A stretch of DNA of 37,684 nucleotides from a virus: positions 1-37,684 of IMG/VR virus record IMGVR_UViG_3300023199_000031; one strand, 5' to 3'. Position 1 is the stretch's first letter; every line of letters starts with the position of its first letter. A model generated the notes under the pieces. That model made no database searches and was not told the DNA's origin. It saw only the letters and a program-made list of their open reading frames with translations. A program made the translations under genes and the position numbers. This document shows, one piece after another, positions 25,176 through 31,806 of this stretch.

Positions 25176-25482
25176 CGTGATTCTCCTGCGGTATAGCGCC
25201 GATCGCGCGTAATATTTGCGCCGTCTCCGTGACCTTCGTTACCTGTCCTCGCCATAACTCGAAAAAGCTCCGCTGCGCCATCGTTAACGACTGATCGCTT
25301 GGGCGCGCTTGCGGGTCTTTAATCTCGAACAGGTAATTATGGCCACGGTAACCGACAACGATATCGGGAAAGCCGACCCCGACTTGCGAGGTAGAATGTA
25401 CCGTAACGCCAGGCGTCTTACGGAGTAGGTCTACGACCTCCATCTGATTACGGTCAGCCCGGTGCGTTCGTCTCTTTCCCAC
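25132..25482 (-). CDS. VRR-NUC domain nuclease (PD-(D/E)XK)
   Basis: Using GTG 25482 the protein has 116 residues; a TTG at 25518 is also possible but lies deeper in the upstream gene. The core is RRTHRADRNQMEVVDLLRK with Glu15, then VGFPDIVVGY (Pro39-Asp40) and YLFEIKD (Glu53, Lys55), which is the VRR-NUC active site. The family cuts branched DNA; phage members act in replication and recombination. It overlaps the replication gene upstream by 29 nt and the next gene downstream by 44 nt. Confidence 0.85.
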   Translation of the reverse strand: MGKRRTHRADRNQMEVVDLLRKTPGVTVHSTSQVGVGFPDIVVGYRGHNYLFEIKDPQARPSDQSLTMAQRSFFELWRGQVTKVTETAQILRAIGAIPQENHDAYDNPVRGSHIEA

Positions 25483-26080
25483 CCTTCGGAGAATAACCGC
25501 CTTTCGCGATATTCGCAAAGCTTTGCAGCGCGCCCCGAATAAAGTCCCGATACTGCTCCCGATCCTCGGGCGTCGTTATATCCTGATCGCCCCAAATCTC
25601 CTGCATCTGCGCGGCCATATGGTTCCGCTGCCGGAGCAGCGCCGCGAGAGTATCGGTAGTCTCGAGCGGATCGCTTTTAACGCCGCCTTTCGTTAGCAGA
25701 ACTTTCATTATCGCGAGATTCAGTACCGCGCGGTTCTGGTCTTTTTGACCGTCCTGCGGTGGCGCGAACTCGGTAACGGCTACGCCGCCAGCACTCGCCT
25801 TATCCTTATAGGATTCGAAATCGTCCTCCCACCCGCGCTGATTGAGGTATACCGCCGGTCCTTTCGAATACCCGCGCCGCCACTGTTCGTCCTCGCGTGC
25901 ACGAATCCGCACGTTAGCGATAATCGTATCGGCTATTTTCTCGCAGCCGCGTTCGTTCCATTTGCCCCAAGCTCCAGGCTTGTTCGTTTTTCGCGTTTTC
26001 GGATACTCGGCCCAAAATTCGAGAAACTTCGCGCCGTAGTTGCCGTATTCCTCTATCGGGTCTTTTTTCGCTGCTGCCAT
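25454..26080 (-). CDS. Replication initiator-like protein (C-terminal domain type)
   Basis: This 208-residue protein has FLEFWAEYPKTR (19-30) and GPAVYLNQRGWEDDF (74-88). These two blocks mark the C-terminal half of many phage replication initiators and helicase loaders that load host DnaB. The wing-helix N-terminal half seen in most relatives is missing. A second helical region (about 115-200, NRAVLNLAIMKVLLTKGG and later) is unlike known ones. It is the first gene of the leftward operon, directly behind the control region, and AGGAGAACC precedes the ATG. The phage has no polymerase of its own, so this probably recruits the host replisome. Confidence 0.72.
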   Translation of the reverse strand: MAAAKKDPIEEYGNYGAKFLEFWAEYPKTRKTNKPGAWGKWNERGCEKIADTIIANVRIRAREDEQWRRGYSKGPAVYLNQRGWEDDFESYKDKASAGGVAVTEFAPPQDGQKDQNRAVLNLAIMKVLLTKGGVKSDPLETTDTLAALLRQRNHMAAQMQEIWGDQDITTPEDREQYRDFIRGALQSFANIAKGGYSPKGGKETNAPG

Positions 26081-26130
26081 TCCGGTTCTCCTGTTCCTTT
26101 CGTGAACAAACCACCCTATCGCGCGTTACG

Positions 26131-26160
26131 ATTATGCGACGGGGTGCCGTATCGAATAAC
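26131..26160 (-). promoter_or_regulatory. Weak leftward promoter candidate
   Basis: On the minus strand CATAAT (plus 26131-26136) could serve as -10 for the leftward operon, about 50 nt before the ATG at 26080. The -35 region at the usual distance (TTATTC) matches the consensus poorly. It is the best candidate I find for this operon, but it may be activator-dependent or wrong. Confidence 0.3.
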
Positions 26161-26475
26161 TAGTCTACCTCTCCCGGCCCCGTTCCGGTTTGAGCGCCCT
26201 CGTGACTGTTCGCGTCTGCCGGGGTTTTCTTCTTCCCTCGGACTAAGGCGCGGCTACCTTGCGGATTTTTTCGCGACCGTCGGGGCTTTACGCGCTTGCG
26301 AGCGATCGCTAGGGAAAGCGGTTGTCTTACCGTAGCGCGCCGCGTTATTATTCGCGTCGCGCCTTTTATTCCCTAAGCGCACTATACCGCCGTCTCGGCC
26401 CTCCCGTAAACAGGTCGGGGCGGCGGTTCTCTCCCGGCCCGCCCGGAACCCCCGCCCCGTATACGTTTCCGCTTG

Positions 26476-26505
26476 TAGACTTGCCCCGCCGTCGCACGGT
26501 ATAAT
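26476..26505 (+). promoter_or_regulatory. Rightward early promoter, sigma70-like
   Basis: TAGACT at 26476-26481 (four of six consensus bases) lies 18 bp before a perfect TATAAT at 26500-26505. Transcription should start near 26512, giving a leader of about 40 nt with a small hairpin (26523-26537) before the AGGAGAACC ribosome site and the ATG at 26554. It is the only perfect TATAAT at suitable spacing that I found in this region. Confidence 0.75.
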
Positions 26506-26553
26506 AGCCGCGTGGCAACGACGGGCGATTACCGCCCTTTCAGGAGAACCAAA

Positions 26554-27081
26554 ATGACCCGAACTCTGACAATCCAGCAACTTGAACAAGCCGGCGCGGG
26601 CGAAGATCAGGTCGAAGTGTTCCGTGAGACTTTCGGCGAGTTCGCGCTTGTCAAGGCCGAACTTGCTGAATCGCTGGCTACGCCGCTCGGCTTCTCTTGG
26701 GCAACGGCGGCGTGTTTGCTGCCCGACGACGCTTCGCGGAAGGAGTTTGCCCGCGCTCGCGACTCGGCCCAGGCGACTTTCCGACACGCCCGCGTGGCGG
26801 CGTGGAAAGAGTACGAGCGCGTTTGCAAAGCGGCGCAAGCGAAAAGTGACCTCACGCTCGCTGAGGTGCAGGCGGAATACCAGCGCGCTAGCAGTGCGGC
26901 GGCTTGGGCAAAATTAGAAAGCGACCGCGCTGAGGCACTGACAGAACTTGACCGCGTTCTCGGTACCGCGTGGAAAAACTACTGGCGAATTTTCAACGCG
27001 GCGCGGGCAGAGTGCGACCGCGTGTGCGCTCGCGAGTTCGCAAGGCTCTATAGCTTAGACAGAGAGGGAGCTGAAACATAG
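26554..27081 (+). CDS. Repeat protein A (Ala/Glu/Arg helical repeats), paralogue 1 of 3
   Basis: This 175-residue protein begins MTRTLTIQQLEQAGAGEDQV and a VEVFRETFGEF block, a conserved head shared with paralogues at 32161 and 32541. It then has helical repeats of about 11 residues (AAWKEYERVCKAAQAK and similar), ending in REFARLYSLDREG. Similar proteins with AEYERVRDAAR repeats occur in phage metagenomes, function unknown; they may be scaffold or DNA/RNA-binding spacers. The ATG follows AGGAGAACC at good distance; an in-frame GTG upstream is less likely. It is the first gene of the rightward block, hence probably expressed early. Confidence 0.78.
   Translation: MTRTLTIQQLEQAGAGEDQVEVFRETFGEFALVKAELAESLATPLGFSWATAACLLPDDASRKEFARARDSAQATFRHARVAAWKEYERVCKAAQAKSDLTLAEVQAEYQRASSAAAWAKLESDRAEALTELDRVLGTAWKNYWRIFNAARAECDRVCAREFARLYSLDREGAET
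26581..26640 (+). repeat. 60-bp direct repeat, copy 1 (near-identical to 32191-32250)
   Basis: These 60 bases match 32191-32250 at 59 positions (A versus G in the codon after the CCGTGAG stretch). They encode the LEQAGAGEDQVEVFRE block in both paralogues, whereas the flanks diverge widely. A recent copying or gene conversion event is likely. Confidence 0.9.
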
Positions 27082-27114
27082 TGGCCCGGCACAGCACGTA
27101 TCGTGATTCAGCCT

Positions 27115-27138
27115 CAGCCTATCCGATTGGGTAGGCTG
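27115..27138 (+). promoter_or_regulatory. Intergenic RNA hairpin
   Basis: CAGCCTATCC pairs with GGGTAGGCTG across a GATT loop: ten pairs with one G-U. No T run follows, so it is unlikely to terminate transcription by itself. It lies in the 88-nt gap between the first and second genes, about 20 nt before an AGGAGAACC ribosome site. It may stabilise the mRNA end or act as a partial attenuator. Confidence 0.5.
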
Positions 27139-27169
27139 ACACGGATTCACCACTACTAGGAGAACCAAC

Positions 27170-27235
27170 ATGACAATTAAACATACCCCCGGACCGTGGT
27201 CTTACAGCGGCGCGATCGACAAGGCTACCGGGTGA
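27170..27235 (+). CDS. Truncated HTPGPW-type small protein
   Basis: A 21-codon ORF with a strong AGGAGAACC site 3 nt before its ATG reads MTIKHTPGPWSYSGAIDKAT. The HTPGPW start is the mark of a common phage family that normally has 70-100 residues. Here it ends at TGA, directly overlapping the start of the next gene (GTGA). It may be a leader for coupling, or a remnant. Clearly translated signals, but function cannot be told. Confidence 0.55.
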   Translation: MTIKHTPGPWSYSGAIDKATG

Positions 27236-27528
27236 ACGCGCCGATCTGTAAACGCTGCAACGACCTCGGAACGCCCGCCGGATGCTGGTCATGCTCCCGC
27301 GTCTGGCGCTCCCTAACGTGGGAGCGGTCAGCCGACGGCTATACGGACTCGACCGACGGGCGCTTTCTGATAGCGCCGACCTTTACGGAGTTCGGTAATC
27401 TGCGCTGCTACTCGATGCTCGATTTACACACCCAGACGCGCATCGAGGCCAAAACTCAGCGCGCCGTCAAGATCGAGGCCGAATGTATTACCCACCGCGA
27501 ATACCAGGAGAACCGCCGTGCTAATTGA
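27232..27528 (+). CDS. Small zinc-ribbon protein
   Basis: The GTG at 27232 overlaps the stop of the HTPGPW ORF and gives 98 residues. APICKRCNDLGTPAGCWSCS supplies two CxxC pairs, a likely zinc ribbon. The rest is a soluble strand-rich domain (TDSTDGRFLIAPTFTEFG) of no known family. An in-frame upstream GTG would extend the protein into the HTPGPW ORF in another frame, which is less likely. It overlaps the next gene by 11 nt. Confidence 0.65.
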   Translation: MNAPICKRCNDLGTPAGCWSCSRVWRSLTWERSADGYTDSTDGRFLIAPTFTEFGNLRCYSMLDLHTQTRIEAKTQRAVKIEAECITHREYQENRRAN

Positions 27529-27841
27529 ACGCTCTACGTCAGACGAAACCCGGAATATGCTTGGGGTCGCCTTTACGGCCCCGGTCACGGCGACGGAACT
27601 GATCGCTGCTTTCGGCGAGCCGGATACCAGCGAGAACGTCCTCGTCCGCGACCGCACCGAGCAGTTTCGAGAATGGCGTTTAGCGATTACCGGGGAGGAC
27701 GATATCCGGCACCCGTTTATTATCGCCGGCAATGCGACCGACCCGGACAAGCCGACGCGCTTCGTGATCCGAGCAACCTCGCCGGCGGTCTTTTATTTGG
27801 TCGATACTGCGCTCGTAATGCTGCGGGCGACAAGGTGCTAA
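27518..27841 (+). CDS. Unknown early protein
   Basis: This 107-residue protein starts GTG with AGGAGAACC 3 nt upstream. Its sequence (VAFTAPVTATELIAAFGEPD, then FREWRLAITGEDDIRHPFII) suggests one compact alpha/beta domain. There is no signature that I know, no membrane segment, and no cysteine pair. It overlaps the preceding gene by 11 nt and is probably co-translated. Confidence 0.68.
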   Translation: MLIERSTSDETRNMLGVAFTAPVTATELIAAFGEPDTSENVLVRDRTEQFREWRLAITGEDDIRHPFIIAGNATDPDKPTRFVIRATSPAVFYLVDTALVMLRATRC

Positions 27842-27845
27842 GGCT

Positions 27846-28040
27846 TTGGCCGCATACACGACAATGCGCTGCCTCGACTGCTTCGACGAGTTCGAGCAGG
27901 AACAGGCTAAACGCGAGACGGAACCGCACGGCGAGGTATTGGTATGGTGCCCGTCGTGTGGGTCCGGTTCGATTTATTACCTATTCGAGCTAGACGCGAA
28001 CGGCGAACCGCGCTCGCGCTTTTATCCACGGAGAACCTAA
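27846..28040 (+). CDS. Small zinc-ribbon protein
   Basis: This 64-residue protein (58 if the ATG at 27864 is the start) has MRCLDCFDEFEQE and VWCPSCGSGSIYY, two CxxC pairs forming a zinc ribbon of transcription-factor or FmdB style. The TTG at 27846 has AAGGTG about 8 nt upstream, the ATG has no ribosome site, so I prefer the TTG. It ends one base before the annealing protein gene. Confidence 0.65.
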   Translation: MAAYTTMRCLDCFDEFEQEQAKRETEPHGEVLVWCPSCGSGSIYYLFELDANGEPRSRFYPRRT

Positions 28041-28802
28041 ATGAGCGACCTAGTAAAAACCTCGACGGCGATCGTAGACGCCGATCCTGATAGCTTCGCT
28101 GCCGCGCTCGACGTTCGGCAGATTAACCGTAAAGAGTTAATGCAATGGATATGGCAAAATCTCAAAGAGAATACCGATTACGGCACGATTCCTGGCACCA
28201 GCAAACCTAGCTTGTGGCAACCGGGCGCGGAAAAGATCGCCGGGCTGCTCGGGCTACGGCCGGAGTTTCCTGACGCAGAGAAGTACGTCGATCTTGCTGT
28301 AAGCAGCACTAAGATCGAGCAGATCGTTCTCCGTTGCTACCTCGTCGATAGCGGCGGGAAAGTCGTCGGCGAAGGCCTCGGGGCGCGCGAGGTCACCGAG
28401 ATACACGGTAAATACGAATGGCAGGACGACCCGCAGACCGGCAAGCGTAAAAAGGTCCGTGTCGGCGAGCGCGAGGTTCGCGATCTGAATAAGGCGCTCA
28501 AGATGGCCGAAAAGTCCGCAATGATCGACGCCATAAAACGGACCGGCGGGCTATCGGAAGTCTTTACGCAGGACCGCCCGGACGAGGACTTAGATATCTC
28601 GCCGCTCGCAGATCACCCGACCGACCTCGCCTATCTCGAAAAAACCGCCGCCGACCTGTTCGGCGACGACGCTGGCTCGGTTCTGCAGTCGCTCGCGCTT
28701 AGGCGCTACCGGGTCGAGGGCGGCGACCATACGCAAATCCCGGTCTGCTATTTAGCTAAGGCAGTACAGGCGTTAAAAGAAAAAGCGACGGGGAGAGTCT
28801 GA
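28041..28802 (+). CDS. Probable single-strand annealing / recombination protein
   Basis: This 253-residue protein has DYGTIPGTSKPSLWQPGAEK (47-66), AGLLGLRPEFPDA, the GEGLGAREV strand, and DLNKALKMAEKSAMIDAIKR, then TGGLSEVFTQDRPDEDLD. The WQPGAEKI and KALKMAEKSAMIDA blocks are known from phage proteins placed beside YqaJ nucleases, which act as Rad52/Sak-like single-strand annealing proteins. The assignment to a specific fold is inference. GGAGAACC precedes its ATG. Three genes later comes the YqaJ exonuclease, so a Red-like annealing/exonuclease pair is likely. Confidence 0.68.
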   Translation: MSDLVKTSTAIVDADPDSFAAALDVRQINRKELMQWIWQNLKENTDYGTIPGTSKPSLWQPGAEKIAGLLGLRPEFPDAEKYVDLAVSSTKIEQIVLRCYLVDSGGKVVGEGLGAREVTEIHGKYEWQDDPQTGKRKKVRVGEREVRDLNKALKMAEKSAMIDAIKRTGGLSEVFTQDRPDEDLDISPLADHPTDLAYLEKTAADLFGDDAGSVLQSLALRRYRVEGGDHTQIPVCYLAKAVQALKEKATGRV

Positions 28803-29059
28803 TGACCGCCGCTAATGCAATCGTCCTTTACTGGTATCCGTCGCATACAAAGCCCGATCAGAACCGCGAGCTATTAGTTCACGTTCCGAGTATCGAAGGC
28901 AAATACCTTGGCTTTTACGACGACGGCGTACGCCTCGGGCGCTACCTCGCCGAGATAGATAGATTTGTCATCAATACGTCGCCGTCTGACCTCGGCGTCG
29001 ATTGGTGGTGCTATCGCCCGACGTTACCGCCCGCGATAAGCAAAGGACTCGACGAATGA
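28802..29059 (+). CDS. DUF551-like small protein 1
   Basis: This 85-residue protein reads IVLYWYPSHTKPDQNRELLV, with RLGRYLAEIDRFV and WWCYRPTLPPAI near the end. A short strand-rich domain starting with a W/Y-P motif and ending in WxYxPxLPP recalls DUF551-type proteins common in phage accessory regions, function unknown. Its start overlaps the annealing gene's stop by one base (TGATG). Confidence 0.62.
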   Translation: MTAANAIVLYWYPSHTKPDQNRELLVHVPSIEGKYLGFYDDGVRLGRYLAEIDRFVINTSPSDLGVDWWCYRPTLPPAISKGLDE

Positions 29060-29286
29060 GCAGCCGTACCTCTACCGTCGAGTGGTATAGCGATCCGTTT
29101 AAGCCGATTTTCGACGGCGTGTATCTCGTGGTACTTCCTGGCGGCGAGGTTCAAGTAGCAACCTATTCGCGCTCGCGCGAGCCGCGCTGGCGCGGGGTCC
29201 ATAAGAAAAACATCGCCCCGGAGTGCTGGTGCTATTTCCCCGCGCCGCCCGGCATCGACTTTACGAAACGGTTAAAAGCCAAATGA
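29056..29286 (+). CDS. DUF551-like small protein 2
   Basis: This 76-residue protein starts ATG 29056, overlapping the previous stop (ATGA). It reads YSDPFKPIFDGVYLVVLPGG, ends with CWCYFPAPPGIDF and resembles the previous protein in plan, so the two may be old duplicates. No enzyme signature is seen. It overlaps the next nuclease gene by 4 nt. Confidence 0.65.
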   Translation: MSSRTSTVEWYSDPFKPIFDGVYLVVLPGGEVQVATYSRSREPRWRGVHKKNIAPECWCYFPAPPGIDFTKRLKAK

Positions 29287-29720
29287 CCCGCAAGCTATAC
29301 GAAACGGACGAGGACCGCTCGACCGAGGCGAGAGTTATTGCGCGGTTTAGAGACGCTTATTCGTTCTCGGCGGCGCGGAAAATGCCAATAGCCTGTTACC
29401 TCGATTACGCGATGCTCGAAAACGGGATCGTGACCGCCGTCGCGGAGATAAAGTGCCGCTCCCGTTTTTACGACACGATGATCGTCCCGGTAATGAAGTA
29501 TCTGCGCGCCGTCGATTACATTCGGTTCGGCCTTGATGCTTACCTGATAGTCGCGGTCGGCGCTGACATCCGCATTACGAGATTCGAGCGCGACCTTGAT
29601 TTCGGACTATCGCTAAAGTGGGGCGGGCGTATCGATCGGAACGATCCGGGCGACCTTTACCCGGTCGTGCATATCCCCCTAAACCGTTTCCGGCCACTGA
29701 TCCAGGAGAACCGACCGTGA
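29283..29720 (+). CDS. PD-(D/E)XK nuclease-like protein
   Basis: This 145-residue protein starts ATG 29283 (ATGA overlap). ACYLDYAMLENG (Asp41) and VTAVAEIKCRS (Glu55, Lys57) make a PD-(D/E)XK-type active site, followed by MKYLRAVDYIRFGLDAYLIV. Such phage proteins of the same size carry an E-I-K-x-R motif and may act as resolvases or nuclease subunits; the exact substrate is not known. It is followed with a 4-nt overlap by the YqaJ exonuclease. Confidence 0.68.
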   Translation: MTRKLYETDEDRSTEARVIARFRDAYSFSAARKMPIACYLDYAMLENGIVTAVAEIKCRSRFYDTMIVPVMKYLRAVDYIRFGLDAYLIVAVGADIRITRFERDLDFGLSLKWGGRIDRNDPGDLYPVVHIPLNRFRPLIQENRP

Positions 29721-30376
29721 AAACGATCTGCACCGAGCAAGGTACGACCGAGTGGCTGCAGGCACGCGACGGTTGCATCACCGCAAGCGCCATCGGCAAG
29801 GTATTACAGCGGCCCGATACGAAAGGCTATAAGGCGTTTATGCTCGATATCGTTCTCGCGCTCGAAGGTGCGCCATTATTCGCGCCCGAACCGGGCGACG
29901 CCGGGTATCCGCGCCACTTCGACGAGGCGAAGCTGTACGAGGACGACGCGCGGTGCTGGTATCAGTTTCATCGCGGGATAGAAGTCGAGCAGACCGGCCT
30001 CGTCGCGCATGATGATCACGACTGGCTGCGTTGCTCCCCGGACGGACTGATCGGCGACGACGGACTGATCGAGATTAAGTACCGGCTCCGGCTGAAAACC
30101 TATAAGGCCGCGATCGGCGCCAAGATGCCGACGCGGGACTTTAACCAGATTCAATGCCAACTGCTCGTAACCGGGCGCACGTGGTGCGATTACGTTAACT
30201 ACTGGCGCGACCGGGATAACGACGAATGGGAGAAGGGAAATATCAGGCGAGTCGGACGCGATAGCGCGCGGATCGCTTATATCGAGGACCGCGCTAATGA
30301 CTTCTGGAAAAAGGCGTGGCGGTTACTAAAAGAACGGAGTAGTAGCAATGGAAAAATACCTGTTGACGTTTACTAA
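29717..30376 (+). CDS. YqaJ-type (lambda exonuclease family) exonuclease
   Basis: This 219-residue enzyme starts GTG at 29717 (AGGAGAACC upstream, 4-nt overlap with the previous stop). TEQGTTEWLQARDGCITASA is the YqaJ N-terminus. RCSPDGLIGDDGLIEIKYRL carries Asp109, Glu119 and Lys121, and FNQIQCQLLVTGRTWCDYVN the conserved glutamine helix. It degrades one strand of double-stranded DNA 5'-3' and would feed single strands to the annealing protein. Confidence 0.92.
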   Translation: MKTICTEQGTTEWLQARDGCITASAIGKVLQRPDTKGYKAFMLDIVLALEGAPLFAPEPGDAGYPRHFDEAKLYEDDARCWYQFHRGIEVEQTGLVAHDDHDWLRCSPDGLIGDDGLIEIKYRLRLKTYKAAIGAKMPTRDFNQIQCQLLVTGRTWCDYVNYWRDRDNDEWEKGNIRRVGRDSARIAYIEDRANDFWKKAWRLLKERSSSNGKIPVDVY

Positions 30377-30548
30377 GAACGGGGCAATCGTGTGCGCCGT
30401 TACCGATAACAGCGACTCGGCAAACAATATTACCGACTCCACGCTCGTATTCGAGTCAGCCGAGACGTTAGTCGGTTGGGCTACAAAGGTCTGGCCGAAA
30501 AAACGCGGCCGGAAAAAACGCGCTAAGGTGACGCAGAAGCCGTTATAG
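30348..30548 (+). CDS. Small basic protein
   Basis: This 66-residue protein starts ATG 30348 with GGAG upstream and overlaps the exonuclease gene by 29 nt. It reads KYLLTFTKNGAIVCAVTDNS then strand-helix sequence, and ends WPKKRGRKKRAKVTQKPL, a strongly basic tail that could bind nucleic acid. I know no family. It is the last gene before a structured gap. Confidence 0.6.
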   Translation: MEKYLLTFTKNGAIVCAVTDNSDSANNITDSTLVFESAETLVGWATKVWPKKRGRKKRAKVTQKPL

Positions 30549-30558
30549 AATTGACAAC

Positions 30559-30643
30559 CGGGGCGCGGCCGGAGTTCTCCTGCTTCGCGTTGCCACACCT
30601 TCGCTACTCAGCGAGCCGGTCGCGCCCCGACCTTTAGGAGAAC
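30559..30643 (+). promoter_or_regulatory. Structured 5' leader with RBS-complementary strand
   Basis: A 14-bp stem (30559-30572 with 30616-30629, one G-U pair) closes a 43-nt loop. In that loop, GTTCTCCT (30574-30581) is an exact 8-base complement to AGGAGAAC (30636-30643), the ribosome site of the next gene. The loop also has a small hairpin TCGCT/AGCGA (30601-30614). The two pairings together form a pseudoknot that would hide the ribosome site; it may be a translational switch. No T run follows the stem, so it is not a plain terminator. Confidence 0.5.
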
Positions 30644-30647
30644 CGAT

Positions 30648-30854
30648 ATGCTAGATACGATACTCGACGCCATAGATAACCTCGCGCTCGTCGCGCTCGT
30701 TTACTACGTCCTGCTGTTCTTTCTCGCCGAGGCTATCCCGGCGGCGAGCGAACCGACCGATACTCGCCTCGTCTATGAGACTTGCGTAGGGACTAAGCAC
30801 GACCCCTGTCCGTTAGGGGCGCAGTGGGTTGAAGTACGGGAGTGGTGGCGATGA
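30648..30854 (+). CDS. Small membrane protein
   Basis: This 68-residue protein has one membrane helix (residues 11-32, NLALVALVYYVLLFFLAEAI) and a short tail with two cysteines (ETCVGTKHDPCPLGAQW). It starts ATG 30648, 4 nt after an AGGAGAACC site that can pair with the leader upstream. Its function is unknown; it may be an inhibitor or membrane accessory. Its stop overlaps the next start (ATGA). Confidence 0.62.
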   Translation: MLDTILDAIDNLALVALVYYVLLFFLAEAIPAASEPTDTRLVYETCVGTKHDPCPLGAQWVEVREWWR

Positions 30855-31015
30855 ACGAAACAGTTCGTGAAGTGCTTATAGCAGCTACAGATTACGTTAA
30901 TCAGCGGCGATTCGGACTGTTCAAGGACGAGCCTAAGCGGTTTACCGAATTAGCCGACGCAGTTGATGATTTGCTGACTGAGATGGCTGATAACGATGGA
31001 GAGATACCGGAATGA
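30851..31015 (+). CDS. Small acidic protein
   Basis: A 54-residue ORF begins ATG 30851 in a 4-nt overlap and ends in a 4-nt overlap with the next gene. It reads MNETVREVLIAATDYVNQRR and ends in an acidic tail (DDLLTEMADNDGEIPE). It starts the series of tiny coupled genes in a region of lower GC. No family known. Confidence 0.6.
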   Translation: MNETVREVLIAATDYVNQRRFGLFKDEPKRFTELADAVDDLLTEMADNDGEIPE

Positions 31016-31326
31016 CACCCATCCAAAAACTCCGCGACCTGTGGGATAAGGCGACGCCGAGGTCGTGGCGACAGAACTCGCTTAATCATAAACAGTTCGA
31101 CACCGAGATAGAGGCCGTTGGTATAGCTGTATTGACTGATAACGTCCGCGCCATCGTTGTTACCCGTAACCTGATTCCCGAACTGCTGGATGTGGTGAGT
31201 GACGCAAACGACGCGCTACAGCTCTATGAAACCGTAGAAGAGGACGCCGCGATGACCTACTTATCTGACTCCGTTAACCGCCTCAACGCCGCTATCGAAC
31301 GGGAGATTGGTGATGCGACCACGTGA
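31012..31326 (+). CDS. Small phage protein, helical
   Basis: This 104-residue protein begins MTPIQKLRDLWDKATPRSWR, with an IAVLTDNVRAIVVTRNLIPE centre. The C-terminal helix has heptads (NDALQLYETVEEDAAMTYLS). This layout resembles the Ead/Ea22 type early phage proteins, whose function is unknown. It is coupled to both neighbours by overlap. Confidence 0.6.
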   Translation: MTPIQKLRDLWDKATPRSWRQNSLNHKQFDTEIEAVGIAVLTDNVRAIVVTRNLIPELLDVVSDANDALQLYETVEEDAAMTYLSDSVNRLNAAIEREIGDATT

Positions 31327-31525
31327 TGCAAAAACCTCAGAGGACATACGGAAACTTCGCAGCGACAACAAGGATGTTCCCGAAGGCTGGATCAGAATTA
31401 ACGGCGATACTGTGATGGTTTATCAACAACGATGCGGTGAAGAGAGTACCGGGAAGGTCAACCTGCCCCGCGCTGAATTTAACCGGCTGATTGACTGGTA
31501 CAACCGGGAGCAGAAACCGTTATGA
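31313..31525 (+). CDS. Small phage protein
   Basis: This 70-residue protein starts at ATG 31313 (GGGAG about 9 nt upstream; GTG and TTG codons precede it). It reads SEDIRKLRSDNKDVPEGWIR and FNRLIDWYNREQKPL; it is soluble and charged. No family is recognised. Overlaps the upstream gene by 14 nt and the next by 4 nt. Confidence 0.55.
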   Translation: MRPRDAKTSEDIRKLRSDNKDVPEGWIRINGDTVMVYQQRCGEESTGKVNLPRAEFNRLIDWYNREQKPL

Positions 31526-31806
31526 GCAAACGGGCTGAACTTGCGGATCGGCTGGATGCAATGCACCGGCTGCGATTTTCTGAGCCAGACGGACTGTGTG
31601 TAGACTGCTGCCCGCTTTTGGAACAATCCGCCGCCGAACTCAGGCGGGCTGACCGGATGGAGAAGGCGCTGCAAGCAACTGTTCGTTATGCCGACAAAGG
31701 AAACTTATCACCGCCGCAACATTTTGAGTTGTTTCCACGGCGTAGGCCACGATGGTGGGAAAACTACGCCAGACAAGCCCTACAGGAGCAGGACGATAAT
31801 GAGTAG
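31522..31806 (+). CDS. Small phage protein with CxxC-like motif
   Basis: This 94-residue protein starts ATG 31522 (ATGA overlap). It reads LADRLDAMHRLRFSEPDGLC followed by VDCCPLLEQSAAELRRADRM, then a Trp/Arg-rich end (RRRPRWWENYARQALQEQ), which is typical of small early phage proteins with an 'AADELRRLD' helix. Function unknown. Confidence 0.55.
   Translation: MSKRAELADRLDAMHRLRFSEPDGLCVDCCPLLEQSAAELRRADRMEKALQATVRYADKGNLSPPQHFELFPRRRPRWWENYARQALQEQDDNE

Larger units (their letters stand above)
26081..26553. other. Divergent control region
   Basis: This 473-bp stretch lies between the first genes of the two blocks and holds no convincing gene on either strand. It is pyrimidine-rich on the plus strand in its middle. 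I see one good rightward promoter (26476-26505), a weak leftward one, and a small GC hairpin at 26523-26537 in the rightward leader, ahead of the AGGAGAACC site. An origin of replication may lie here, but I see no iterons. Confidence 0.7.

Noticed and set aside
26254-26838. Long minus-strand frame of 194 codons opposite the start of repeat protein A
   Set aside because: It is antisense to the well-supported repeat protein, covers the promoter and is Arg/Cys-rich without family features; a shadow of GC-rich coding.
30551-30580. TTGACA at 30551 as -35 of an internal promoter
   Set aside because: No acceptable -10 at 15-19 bp; the sequence there is part of the GC-rich stem.
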